Shown here: positions 1-5,181 of the stretch, piece by piece
How positions within the stretch are numbered: position 1 is the stretch's first letter
Layout of the letters: each line of letters starts with the position of its first letter
NCBI GenBank assembly: GCA_002427975.1
Contig: DIZT01000100.1
Span: 1 to 5,478, forward strand
Length of the DNA stretch: 5,478 nt
Origin: Micrococcaceae bacterium UBA6021
Lineage (GTDB): Bacteria; Actinomycetota; Actinomycetes; Actinomycetales; Micrococcaceae
Reading direction: 5' to 3'
Notes under the pieces: model-generated
Seen by the model: only the letters and a program-made list of their open reading frames with translations
Databases searched by the model: none
What the model was told of the DNA's origin: nothing
Made by a program: the position numbers and the translations under genes

Positions 1-18
1 ATGGGCACCGCTGCCCAT
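1..18. repeat. Short perfect inverted repeat at the left edge
   Basis: Bases 1-7 and 12-18 are perfect reverse complements (7-bp stem) around a 4-base loop (CCGC). No T-run follows on the + side, and the minus side is cut by the window edge. It could be the end of a terminator for a gene to the left, or chance in GC-rich DNA. Apart from this and the candidate promoter at 34-62, nothing recognisable lies in 1-68. Confidence 0.25.
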
Positions 19-33
19 GCACGGGCGAGGGGG

Positions 34-62
34 TCGATCCGAGGCGTTCCAGAGCCTAGCAT
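34..62 (+). promoter_or_regulatory. Candidate leaderless promoter of the DUF2277 gene
   Basis: A TAGCAT hexamer at 57-62 fits the TAnnnT pattern of actinobacterial -10 boxes and lies 6 bases before the ATG at 69, so transcription would start at or next to the start codon. No purine-rich ribosome binding site is seen before this ATG, which agrees with a leaderless mRNA. The -35 position (34-39, TCGATC, 17-bp spacer) is a weak match. The same -10-to-ATG distance occurs at csoR. This is inferred from pattern only. Confidence 0.35.
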
Positions 63-68
63 GGCTGT

Positions 69-341
69 ATGTGCCGGAATATCAGAACCCTCCACAACTA
101 CGAACCGCACGCCACCTCTGAGGAGGTTCACGCTGCCGCTGTCCAATACGTGCGAAAGATCAGCGGCAGTACCAAACCGTCCAAAGCCAACGAAGATGCC
201 TTCGAAGCGGCGGTGCACGAGATCGCCCACATCACCCAGCACCTGCTGGATTCGCTGGTCACCCACGCTCCGGCCAAAGACCGGGGCGAAGAAGCCGCCA
301 AGGCAAAGGCCCGCGCGGCCGTCCGCTTCGGCACCGTCTGA
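69..341 (+). CDS. DUF2277 family protein, function unknown
   Basis: This 90-residue protein matches my recollection of the DUF2277 family, which has no established biochemical role. The start is fixed by the family signature MCRNIR at the N-terminus, followed by a Leu-x-Asn-Tyr-x-Pro stretch in place of the commoner Asn-Phe-x-Pro. Next come the conserved VRKISG block (residues 28-33), the KPSKAN block (37-42), and a C-terminal half rich in Ala, Lys and Arg ending in RFGTV. The whole protein is probably a small, mostly helical, soluble cytoplasmic protein with no signal peptide or membrane segment. Its length is normal for the family. It converges on copA and appears to be transcribed alone, with no link to copper. 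The start at 69 is preferred although no Shine-Dalgarno is visible; the ATG at 61 is in another frame. Confidence 0.88.
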   Translation: MCRNIRTLHNYEPHATSEEVHAAAVQYVRKISGSTKPSKANEDAFEAAVHEIAHITQHLLDSLVTHAPAKDRGEEAAKAKARAAVRFGTV

Positions 342-373
342 CCCGCACCGCCCTGACCCACTCCATGCATGTA

Positions 374-423
374 GGTCGCATTTAATGTCGTTATGGGCGT
401 CCATAACAACATTAAATGCGACC
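374..423. terminator. AT-rich 23-bp inverted repeat, likely shared terminator
   Basis: Arms 374-396 and 401-423 pair over 23 bp around a 4-base loop (GCGT). The single imperfect position becomes a G-U wobble in minus-strand RNA and a C-A mismatch in plus-strand RNA, so the hairpin is slightly better in the copA transcript. It starts 19 bases after the copA stop codon and 32 bases after the DUF2277 stop, in the gap between two converging genes, which is where a bidirectional terminator belongs. No T-run follows on either side, as is common in actinobacteria. The arms are far richer in A/T than the surrounding DNA, so a dispersed palindromic element is an alternative. Confidence 0.65.
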
Positions 424-442
424 CAGTTGGGTGGCGGGGGAC

Positions 443-2749
443 CTACTTGCCGAAGCTGCGCAGCCGCAGCGAGTTGGCCACCACCAGGACCGAACTCGCC
501 GCCATTGCGGCACCGGCAATCATCGGGTTCAGCAGGCCCAAGGCGGCCACCGGAATGCCGATGGCGTTATAGAAGAATGCCCAGAACAGATTCGTCTTGA
601 TGGTGGCCAGGGTCCGCCGGGACAATTCGATGGCCTGGGCCACCTGATCCAGATCGTCCCCCATAACAGTGAGGTCCGCCGCTTCGATGGCCACATCGGT
701 ACCGGAGCCCATGGCGATGCCCAGATCCGCCTGCGCCAGCGCGGCGGCGTCGTTCACACCGTCGCCGGCCATGGCCACCGTGGCGCCCTCCGCCTGGAGC
801 TTACGGACGGCTTCGACCTTCCCTGCGGGCAGGACGCCCGCATAAACGTTGTCGGGGGATATGCCGACGGCGGCAGCAACCTGTGCGGCCACGGCGGCGT
901 TGTCCCCGGTCAGCAGGATGGGGCGCAGCCCGAGCTTCTTGAGCCTGGCGACAGCTGCCGCAGATCCCGGCTTCACGGTGTCGCGGAGACTGATGATCCC
1001 TGCAGGAGTGCCGTCCACCGCCACCCAGATGGCTGTGGCGCCGGTCGCTTCCGCATCGGCCAGCGACTCTTGCTGCGCGGCGGAAATGCGGATGCCGTTC
1101 TCCGTGAGCCAGCCCGTGCGGCCCGCCAGGATGAAACGCCCTTCCACGGTTCCCACGACTCCGCCGCCGGGTGCCGAGCGGAAGTGTTCGACGGCGGGCA
1201 GGCGCGCGCCGTCGTCGTGCCCGGTTTGTGCCTCAAGGGCCGCGGCCGCGATGGCGTGCGCGATCGGGTGCTCCGACGCCGCCTCGACCGCCCCGGCGAG
1301 CCGCAGCACGTCCCTGCCCTGGTAGCCGTCAAACGCGAGAGCGGTGTCCACGGCCAGTTTTCCCGTGGTGACGGTGCCGGTCTTGTCGAGCAGGATGGTG
1401 TCCACGGTGCGGGTGTCTTCGAGGACCTGCGGACCCTTGATCAGGATGCCCAGCTGCGCTCCCCGGCCGGTTCCGGTGAGCAGCCCCACCGGAGTGGCAA
1501 GACCCAGGGCGCAGGGGCAGGCAATGACCAGGACCGTGACGGCGGCGGTGAAAGCGGCGCTGAGCTCGGCGGGCCCAATCACCGGGCCGCTGATCGCGAG
1601 CCAGATCCCAAAGGTGAGCACGGCGATGGCAAGAACTACCGGAACAAACACGGCGCTGATCCGGTCGGCGAGGCGGGCGATGGGGGCTTTGCCGGTCTGC
1701 GCCTGCGAGACCAGCCGGGCCATCTGTGCGAGCGTGGTTTCGGAGCCCACGCGTGTGGCACGGATGAGCAGGCGGCCGGAGGTGTTAATCGTGGCACCGG
1801 TGACCTTGCTCTCCGGCCCCACCTCCACCGGGACGGACTCGCCGGTCAGCAGGGAAGCATCCACCGCTGAGCTGCCGTCGATCACCACTCCGTCCGTGGC
1901 AATCTTCTCGCCGGGGCGGACCACAACGACGTCTCCCACCCGGAGCTGATCGGCCGGGACCTTGTGCTCCGCGCCGTGGTGCAGGATGGTGGCATCCTTG
2001 GCGCCGAGGTTCAGCAACGCTTTAAGGGCGTCGCCAGCCTTCTGCTTGGCGTTGGCTTCGAGGAACCGGCCCAGGAGCAGGAAGGTGGTGACCACGGAGG
2101 CCACTTCGAAGTAGAGGCCGCCGGTTTCCATTCCAGCCATGGCGGGGTGCTCAGTCATGGCGGGATCCAGGACGAGTTGCCACACGCTGAAAAGGTAGGC
2201 GGCGGCGACACCAAGGGAGACGAGGGTGTCCATGGTGGACGCCAGGTGCCGTGCATTGATGGCCGCGGCGCGGTGGAACGGCCAGGCCGACCAGCTGACC
2301 ACCGGAAGCGCCAACGCGCCGGCAGCCCAGCCCCAGTTCGGGAACTGAAGCGACGGAATCATCGAAATCAGGAAAACCGGAACCGTCAGGACGGCGGCCA
2401 GGATCAGCCGCGGCCGGAGCTCGGCCGCGGTGCCGCCATGTTGCAGGTGGTCTTCATGGGTGCCAGCGGTGCCGGAGACATGCTCTGCATGCTCGCTCGG
2501 GTAGCGCGCGGGGCGGACCTTTGCCTTATAGCCGGTGGCGTTGACGGTGTCCACAATCTGCTGGTCCGTGATGCCGGCCGGGACGGTGACGTGTGCGGAC
2601 TCCAGCGGCAGATTGACCGAGGCTTCCACCCCGTCCAGCTTGCCGAGCTTACGTTCCACGCGGTTCACGCAGGAGGCGCAGGTCATGCCCTCAATGTCCA
2701 GTTCAAGCACCCGGCTGCCGGGCAGGTGTTGGAGATGGTCTGTGCTCAT
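443..2749 (-). CDS. copA: Cu(I)-exporting P1B-type ATPase CopA
   Basis: This 768-residue membrane pump uses ATP to move Cu(I) out of the cytoplasm. Seen in order: one N-terminal heavy-metal-binding domain with GMTCASC (21-27); a His-rich linker (about 87-104); transmembrane pairs at about 112-158 and 172-228; the actuator motif TGES (302-305); the CPC metal site in the sixth membrane helix (411-413); the phosphorylated Asp in DKTGT (455-459); the His-Pro pair of the nucleotide-binding domain (494-495); the hinge GDGVND (662-667); and the last two helices with Tyr-Asn (727-728) and Met-x-x-Ser-Ser (749-753). CPC with YN and MxxSS is the P1B-1, Cu(I)-specific set. Length is normal. The start has a G-rich ribosome binding site (2756-2761) about 7 bases upstream, and copZ ends 24 bases before it, so the two are co-transcribed under CsoR control. 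DHLQH occurs on both sides of the metal-binding domain (4-8 and 100-104), which is unusual. Confidence 0.97.
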   Translation of the reverse strand: MSTDHLQHLPGSRVLELDIEGMTCASCVNRVERKLGKLDGVEASVNLPLESAHVTVPAGITDQQIVDTVNATGYKAKVRPARYPSEHAEHVSGTAGTHEDHLQHGGTAAELRPRLILAAVLTVPVFLISMIPSLQFPNWGWAAGALALPVVSWSAWPFHRAAAINARHLASTMDTLVSLGVAAAYLFSVWQLVLDPAMTEHPAMAGMETGGLYFEVASVVTTFLLLGRFLEANAKQKAGDALKALLNLGAKDATILHHGAEHKVPADQLRVGDVVVVRPGEKIATDGVVIDGSSAVDASLLTGESVPVEVGPESKVTGATINTSGRLLIRATRVGSETTLAQMARLVSQAQTGKAPIARLADRISAVFVPVVLAIAVLTFGIWLAISGPVIGPAELSAAFTAAVTVLVIACPCALGLATPVGLLTGTGRGAQLGILIKGPQVLEDTRTVDTILLDKTGTVTTGKLAVDTALAFDGYQGRDVLRLAGAVEAASEHPIAHAIAAAALEAQTGHDDGARLPAVEHFRSAPGGGVVGTVEGRFILAGRTGWLTENGIRISAAQQESLADAEATGATAIWVAVDGTPAGIISLRDTVKPGSAAAVARLKKLGLRPILLTGDNAAVAAQVAAAVGISPDNVYAGVLPAGKVEAVRKLQAEGATVAMAGDGVNDAAALAQADLGIAMGSGTDVAIEAADLTVMGDDLDQVAQAIELSRRTLATIKTNLFWAFFYNAIGIPVAALGLLNPMIAGAAMAASSVLVVANSLRLRSFGK

Positions 2750-2773
2750 GATGGATCCCCCGATCCGAATGGC

Positions 2774-3004
2774 TTACGCATCGTTGGCAACAACCAGGTA
2801 GCCGGCCTCGGCCACCGCTTCGCCGATCTCGGACGGCGACAGCCCCTGGCTGGAAGTAATGGTGACGGTGGAAATGCCCCCGGCGTTGAGTTCGACATCG
2901 ACTGTTTCAACCCCGGCGAGCGATTCGAGCTCCTCGCTGACGGACGAAACGCAGTGGCCGCAGGTCATACCGGACACGTTGACGGTGGTGGAGGTGGTGC
3001 TCAT
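2774..3004 (-). CDS. copZ: Copper chaperone CopZ (heavy-metal-associated domain protein)
   Basis: This 76-residue protein is a single heavy-metal-associated domain. The metal loop GMTCGHC lies at residues 12-18 with Cys15 and Cys18 as the expected Cu(I) ligands, and the rest fits the usual beta-alpha-beta-beta-alpha-beta fold. By family knowledge such proteins bind Cu(I) in the cytoplasm and pass it to the CopA pump or to CsoR. His between the two Cys is seen in many bacterial CopZ proteins. A GGAG ribosome binding site (complement of 3011-3014) lies 6 bases before the ATG. The gene sits 57 bases after csoR and 24 bases before copA, so one three-gene operon is likely. A generic mercury or other metal-binding role is possible from the domain alone, but the neighbours point to copper. 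Confidence 0.93.
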   Translation of the reverse strand: MSTTSTTVNVSGMTCGHCVSSVSEELESLAGVETVDVELNAGGISTVTITSSQGLSPSEIGEAVAEAGYLVVANDA

Positions 3005-3023
3005 GGCTGGCTCCGTTGAGTGG

Positions 3024-3040
3024 GCCGGCTGATGGCCGGC
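3024..3040 (-). repeat. Small GC hairpin between csoR and copZ
   Basis: GCCGGC at 3024-3029 and again at 3035-3040 is self-complementary and forms a 6-bp stem with a 5-base loop in the csoR-copZ mRNA. It has no T-run and sits just before the copZ ribosome binding site. It could trim or stabilise the mRNA or tune copZ expression, or be chance in GC-rich DNA. It is too short to be called a terminator. Confidence 0.25.
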
Positions 3041-3061
3041 GGTGGGCTGGTTGTGGGGCGG

Positions 3062-3409
3062 TCAGCGCAGCAGGCGGCCGATGGCCTCTGCCGCTTCCTT
3101 GACCTTGACGTCGATGGCTTCAGCGCGAAGGGCCGGATCGGGTTCCCCGGCGGCGCCCACCACGCAGTGGCCGATGTGCTCTTCGACGAGTCCGAGGCTC
3201 ACGGCGTGAAGGGCCTTGGTGACCGCGGCGACCTGCGTCAGGATGTCGATGCAGTATTTGTCCTCATCCACCATCCGGGCGATCCCGCGGACCTGGCCCT
3301 CAATCCGCTTGAGCCTGCGCAGGTACGCCTCCTTATTGGCGGTGTAGCCGTGCGGGGGCGCCGGGTCGGCAACACTATGGGTGGTCAACGTTTCCTGTGA
3401 TGCTTCCAT
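3062..3409 (-). CDS. csoR: Copper-sensing transcriptional repressor CsoR
   Basis: This 115-residue helical repressor belongs to the CsoR/RcnR family (DUF156). The core starts with the helix containing YLRRLKRIEGQVRGI (29-43), which includes the basic residues used for DNA contact. The three Cu(I) ligands are present as Cys53, His78 and Cys82; the spacing of 25 and 4 residues is the same as Cys36-His61-Cys65 of Mycobacterium tuberculosis CsoR, so copper sensing rather than nickel or formaldehyde sensing is expected. The reading frame is open further upstream to an ATG at 3526, but the ATG at 3409 is chosen because the longer form would place the promoter and both operators inside the gene and adds nothing family-like. 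It is the first gene of csoR-copZ-copA and probably represses its own operon until Cu(I) binds. Confidence 0.95.
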   Translation of the reverse strand: MEASQETLTTHSVADPAPPHGYTANKEAYLRRLKRIEGQVRGIARMVDEDKYCIDILTQVAAVTKALHAVSLGLVEEHIGHCVVGAAGEPDPALRAEAIDVKVKEAAEAIGRLLR

Positions 3410-3415
3410 AGTGCC

Positions 3416-3444
3416 AACATATACCCGGTGGGGGTATAGCGCAA
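3416..3444 (-). promoter_or_regulatory. csoR-copZ-copA promoter, probably leaderless
   Basis: Reading the minus strand, a TTGCGC -35 box (complement of 3439-3444) is followed by a 17-bp spacer and a TATGTT -10 box (complement of 3416-3421). Six bases then separate the -10 box from the csoR ATG, so transcription should begin at or within a base of the A of the start codon. There is no purine-rich ribosome binding site before this ATG, which supports a leaderless mRNA. The whole spacer is occupied by an operator palindrome, the standard layout for steric repression. Box matches and spacing are seen directly; activity is inferred. Confidence 0.72.
3420..3438. promoter_or_regulatory. CsoR operator 1, inside the promoter spacer
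   Basis: TATACCC at 3420-3426 and GGGTATA at 3432-3438 are perfect 7-bp inverted arms around GGTGG, giving a G/C-rich centre flanked by TA steps, the general form of CsoR operators. It lies between the -35 and -10 boxes, so bound CsoR should block RNA polymerase. Its arms share the TACCC/GGGTA half-sites with the second palindrome just upstream. Confidence 0.8.
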
Positions 3445-3445
3445 G

Positions 3446-3460
3446 TACCCCCTGGGGGTA
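3446..3460. promoter_or_regulatory. CsoR operator 2, upstream of the -35 box
   Basis: TACCCCC and GGGGGTA (3446-3452 and 3454-3460) form a perfect 7-bp inverted repeat around one central T, the closest match in the window to a canonical CsoR site. It begins one base upstream of the -35 box, and its centre (3453) is 24 bp from that of operator 1 (3429). A second site could strengthen repression through two CsoR tetramers. No divergent gene on the other side needs it, as the next leftward-reading gene ends at 3729. Confidence 0.78.
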
Positions 3461-3526
3461 TCCCATACGTCGGCGGATCACCCGAGTAGCCGGGGCCTGC
3501 GCCGCTGTGCGGGCATAAACGGGCAC

Positions 3527-3578
3527 AAAAAAGCTCCGGAGTGCGTTATTGGGGGATACGCACTCCGGAGCAGTTTTT
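3527..3578. terminator. Bidirectional intrinsic terminator
   Basis: Arms 3533-3546 and 3558-3571 pair perfectly over 14 bp around an 11-base loop. In the minus direction the stem is followed at once by six T (complement of 3527-3532), a classical intrinsic terminator; it would end transcripts coming from the stress-protein gene before they reach the csoR promoter. In the plus direction a run of five T (3574-3578) follows two bases after the stem, so it can work both ways. It insulates the copper operon from upstream transcription. Between it and operator 2 (3461-3526) I see nothing recognisable. Confidence 0.85.
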
Positions 3579-3728
3579 GGGCAGCTTCCCCGGTCCTTGC
3601 GGCCCCGGATCTTTCTGCTTGAACCAGCTTACTTGCCAGTACTGCTGTCCGCCACCACCTCGAATAACTACTTTCGCTTTACTATTTCCGGCCCCTGGAA
3701 ACGGTCTTTTCGGGCCGCAGCCGGAGGC
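3579..3728 (-). other. AT-richer spacer after the stress-protein gene
   Basis: Together with the terminator and the csoR promoter this makes a stretch of about 320 bases without an assigned gene. The middle (about 3660-3690) is clearly richer in A/T than its surroundings. On the minus strand, the frame of the stress protein stays open for 60 codons after its TGA, ending at a TAA (3546-3548) inside the terminator stem-loop. It contains a Gly-rich, Trp-containing segment read as VVIRGGGGQQYWQVSWFKQ, but has no ATG, GTG or TTG codon. By my count 34 of 60 third positions are G or C, low for this genome. It may be a long 3' untranslated region, a small RNA ending at the terminator, or gene debris. 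I cannot name it. Confidence 0.35.
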
Positions 3729-4247
3729 TCATGCGTCGTCCTGATGGGCCGGCTTCCGGTAGGGAACCACCAGCACGGGCCGGTTTTGGTGGTGCGTGAG
3801 CCACAGTCCCACTGAGCCGTTGAGCAGCTCGGAGATCCGGTGCGTCAGGCCACGCTCCGACGTTCCCACGATGATCATGGGGACGCTGCTTTCCGCGGCG
3901 AGCCGGGCGAGGGCGCGCGCCGGATCCCCCGCCAGGGTCCGCAGAGTCCAGTCCACCGGCACGCCTCCCGCGGCGGCATCCGCCACTGTGCGTCCGATCA
4001 CCGCCCTGAGCTCGGCGGTGACGGCGCGGATATCGTCGTCGTTCTTTTCCGCGTTCAGCGAGAGCCGGTGCGCGGACCTGGCCGGATCCCATTCCACCAG
4101 GTAGCTTGCCTCGTCAACGTAGGCACACATCAAAGGCGCTGAGAGTTTGGCTGCGAGCGTTGCTGCGGTATTCAGTACTTCCGGATGCTGATTGGGCATC
4201 ACCCCGACCAGGAGCGGAGGCGGTCCGCTGAATCGTTCTGGAGTCAT
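3729..4247 (-). CDS. Universal stress protein (UspA family), single domain
   Basis: This 172-residue cytoplasmic protein has one Usp domain (about residues 11-163). PLLVGV opens the first strand (11-16), and the C-terminal half carries the nucleotide-loop region VGTSERG (127-133), NGSVG (143-147), the His pair 152-153, and the last strand PVLVVP (157-162). Usp proteins of this type often bind ATP and help survival under starvation, low oxygen or other stress, usually as dimers. The ATP motif is G-x4-G-x10-G-S here rather than the usual G-x2-G-x9-G-S/T, so ATP binding is uncertain. The first in-frame start is the ATG at 4247; no start codon occurs between it and the upstream in-frame stop. No clear Shine-Dalgarno precedes it. 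It lies 72 bases after the sortase stop, so it may be read from its own weak promoter or through from the sortase. Its transcript probably ends at 3527. Confidence 0.88.
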   Translation of the reverse strand: MTPERFSGPPPLLVGVMPNQHPEVLNTAATLAAKLSAPLMCAYVDEASYLVEWDPARSAHRLSLNAEKNDDDIRAVTAELRAVIGRTVADAAAGGVPVDWTLRTLAGDPARALARLAAESSVPMIIVGTSERGLTHRISELLNGSVGLWLTHHQNRPVLVVPYRKPAHQDDA

Positions 4248-4319
4248 ATGCCCATTCTGTGCCTGCGCGGCGCCCCATGAACAGAGCTACCTGAAGGGCA
4301 CTTCCGGCGCCTGGATCTG

Positions 4320-5081
4320 CTACGCAACGGCGGGGGACGCCGAGACCACCACGTTCTTTCCCCACGGGTCTTCCGTGTAGCAGCTGATCAGGACCACCCG
4401 GTTAGGCACCATGTCCCAGATGGGGCTGTCCTTGAGGCTGGCTTTGAGGTAGGTGGTGACACTGTCCACGCGGTAGCGGATGGTGCCGGTGGCGGTGACA
4501 ACGTCGAACGGGTCGCCCACGGCGGCAGCGGAGCTGAGGTGGTTGAACGGGGCGTCGCGCCCCTCCCAGCTGTGCCCGATGACGTACGTGGTGTTGCCCG
4601 AGCCGTTGCCGGGAGTCCCGAACGGTGTCAGCCAGTATCCGTCCATCGTGGTGGGTGGTTCCACCGTCCGGCTGGCCACGGCCGAGGCGTCCGGTTCAAG
4701 CGGATGGATGGCGGTGTCGATGGCCGCTGCCGGGTAGAGGATGCGCAGGGGGGCGGAGGCATCCGGCAAGGCGGGACCGGGGGCGGCCGCTGCGGCGGTG
4801 CCCGCGCCGGGTGCTGCCGGTGCGGTGGCCGGCATCTGGACCGGACCTGTGGCGGACAGCGGCCAAGGAACGGACGACGGCGTCGCCCCGGCCTGTGCCG
4901 GCATTTCGGCTGTGGCGATGGGGCCGTCCCCGTGGCTGAGCAGGGGAGCGCCGAACGTGAGGGACAGGAAGCCCAGGACTCCGCACAGCAGGATAGCGAG
5001 ATCTCCCCGGTTCCATCCCCGGACGTGGAGGACGCGCAGAACGCGGCCGCGGCCGGCGTGGGCGCCGGAGTGCTTTGCCAT
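4320..5081 (-). CDS. Class F-like sortase, membrane-anchored transpeptidase
   Basis: This 253-residue protein has a basic N-terminus, one membrane helix (about 27-46), a Pro/Ala-rich linker (about 55-110) and an extracellular sortase domain (about 111-250). The catalytic His is seen in TYVIGHSWEG (His170) and the catalytic Cys in VLISC (Cys234). Sortases cut a C-terminal sorting signal and join the protein to the cell wall or another amine. The last strand reads WGKNVVVSA: Lys242 stands near where the third catalytic residue, Arg, is expected 8-13 residues after Cys. ISC also replaces the usual TC. The start at 5081 has a strong AAGGAG ribosome binding site; a longer open frame to 5312 would overlap the 3' end of the neighbouring gene and adds no sortase-like sequence. 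The gene follows the likely substrate gene by 100 bases. Class F rather than E is my best reading, with moderate certainty. Confidence 0.87.
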   Translation of the reverse strand: MAKHSGAHAGRGRVLRVLHVRGWNRGDLAILLCGVLGFLSLTFGAPLLSHGDGPIATAEMPAQAGATPSSVPWPLSATGPVQMPATAPAAPGAGTAAAAAPGPALPDASAPLRILYPAAAIDTAIHPLEPDASAVASRTVEPPTTMDGYWLTPFGTPGNGSGNTTYVIGHSWEGRDAPFNHLSSAAAVGDPFDVVTATGTIRYRVDSVTTYLKASLKDSPIWDMVPNRVVLISCYTEDPWGKNVVVSASPAVA

Positions 5082-5085
5082 GATG

Positions 5086-5091
5086 CTCCTT
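5086..5091 (-). promoter_or_regulatory. Ribosome binding site that fixes the sortase start
   Basis: The minus strand reads AAGGAG, then CATC, then the ATG at 5081. This is the best Shine-Dalgarno in the window, though the 4-base gap is slightly tight. It decides the start in favour of the 253-residue sortase over a frame opening 77 codons earlier. Confidence 0.75.
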
Positions 5092-5113
5092 GTGGGTTGG
5101 AAGGGTGGGGGAG

Positions 5114-5156
5114 CGCCGAGGGCGTCCCGCCAGGTTTCGGCGGGACGCCCTCGGCG
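5114..5156 (-). terminator. Strong GC hairpin between the surface protein and sortase
   Basis: Arms 5114-5131 and 5139-5156 pair perfectly over 18 bp around a 7-base loop. The hairpin starts 25 bases after the surface-protein stop and ends 22 bases before the sortase ribosome binding site. No T-run follows on the minus strand; the next bases are C-rich. It may be a T-less terminator, a partial terminator keeping sortase expression below that of the substrate, or a 3'-end stabiliser. I see no clear separate sortase promoter in the 32 bases between hairpin and start codon. Confidence 0.65.
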
Positions 5157-5181
5157 ATAGTCCGGGGAGTCGCTGGCGGCG

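Noticed and set aside
1..600. Open frame on the + strand running from the left edge to 600
   Set aside because: It overlaps the DUF2277 gene in another frame and the copA 3' end, crosses the palindrome, and reads as Arg/Pro/Ser-rich low-complexity sequence.
416..1870. Long open frame on the + strand (484 codons) across the 3' half of copA
   Set aside because: It lies wholly antisense to copA, which carries every P-type ATPase motif. Its translation is Gly/Arg/His-rich with no recognisable domain, as expected of a mirror frame in high-GC DNA.
1964..3019. Long open frame on the + strand (351 codons) opposite the copA 5' end and copZ
   Set aside because: It is antisense to two well-supported genes, has no recognisable family, and would place its end in the copZ leader. 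It is a GC-driven shadow.
3410..3526. Longer csoR starting at the ATG at 3526
   Set aside because: The added 39 residues would be encoded by the promoter and both operators, and they resemble nothing in CsoR proteins. The ATG at 3409 gives normal length.
3527..3620. Possible 6C-type actinobacterial small RNA (C-run in the hairpin loop, then T-run)
   Set aside because: The loop on the minus strand has only five C, and I find no second stem-loop with a C-run beside it, which that RNA family requires. A covariance-model search would settle it.
3600..3680. tRNA-like GGTTCAAGC on the minus strand
   Set aside because: The bases around it do not pair as a T-arm, and no acceptor or anticodon stem can be built from the surrounding sequence.
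3541..3815. Small open frames on the + strand starting at 3541 and 3549
   Set aside because: Their starts lie inside the terminator hairpin, no ribosome binding site precedes them, and they run into the antisense of the stress-protein gene.
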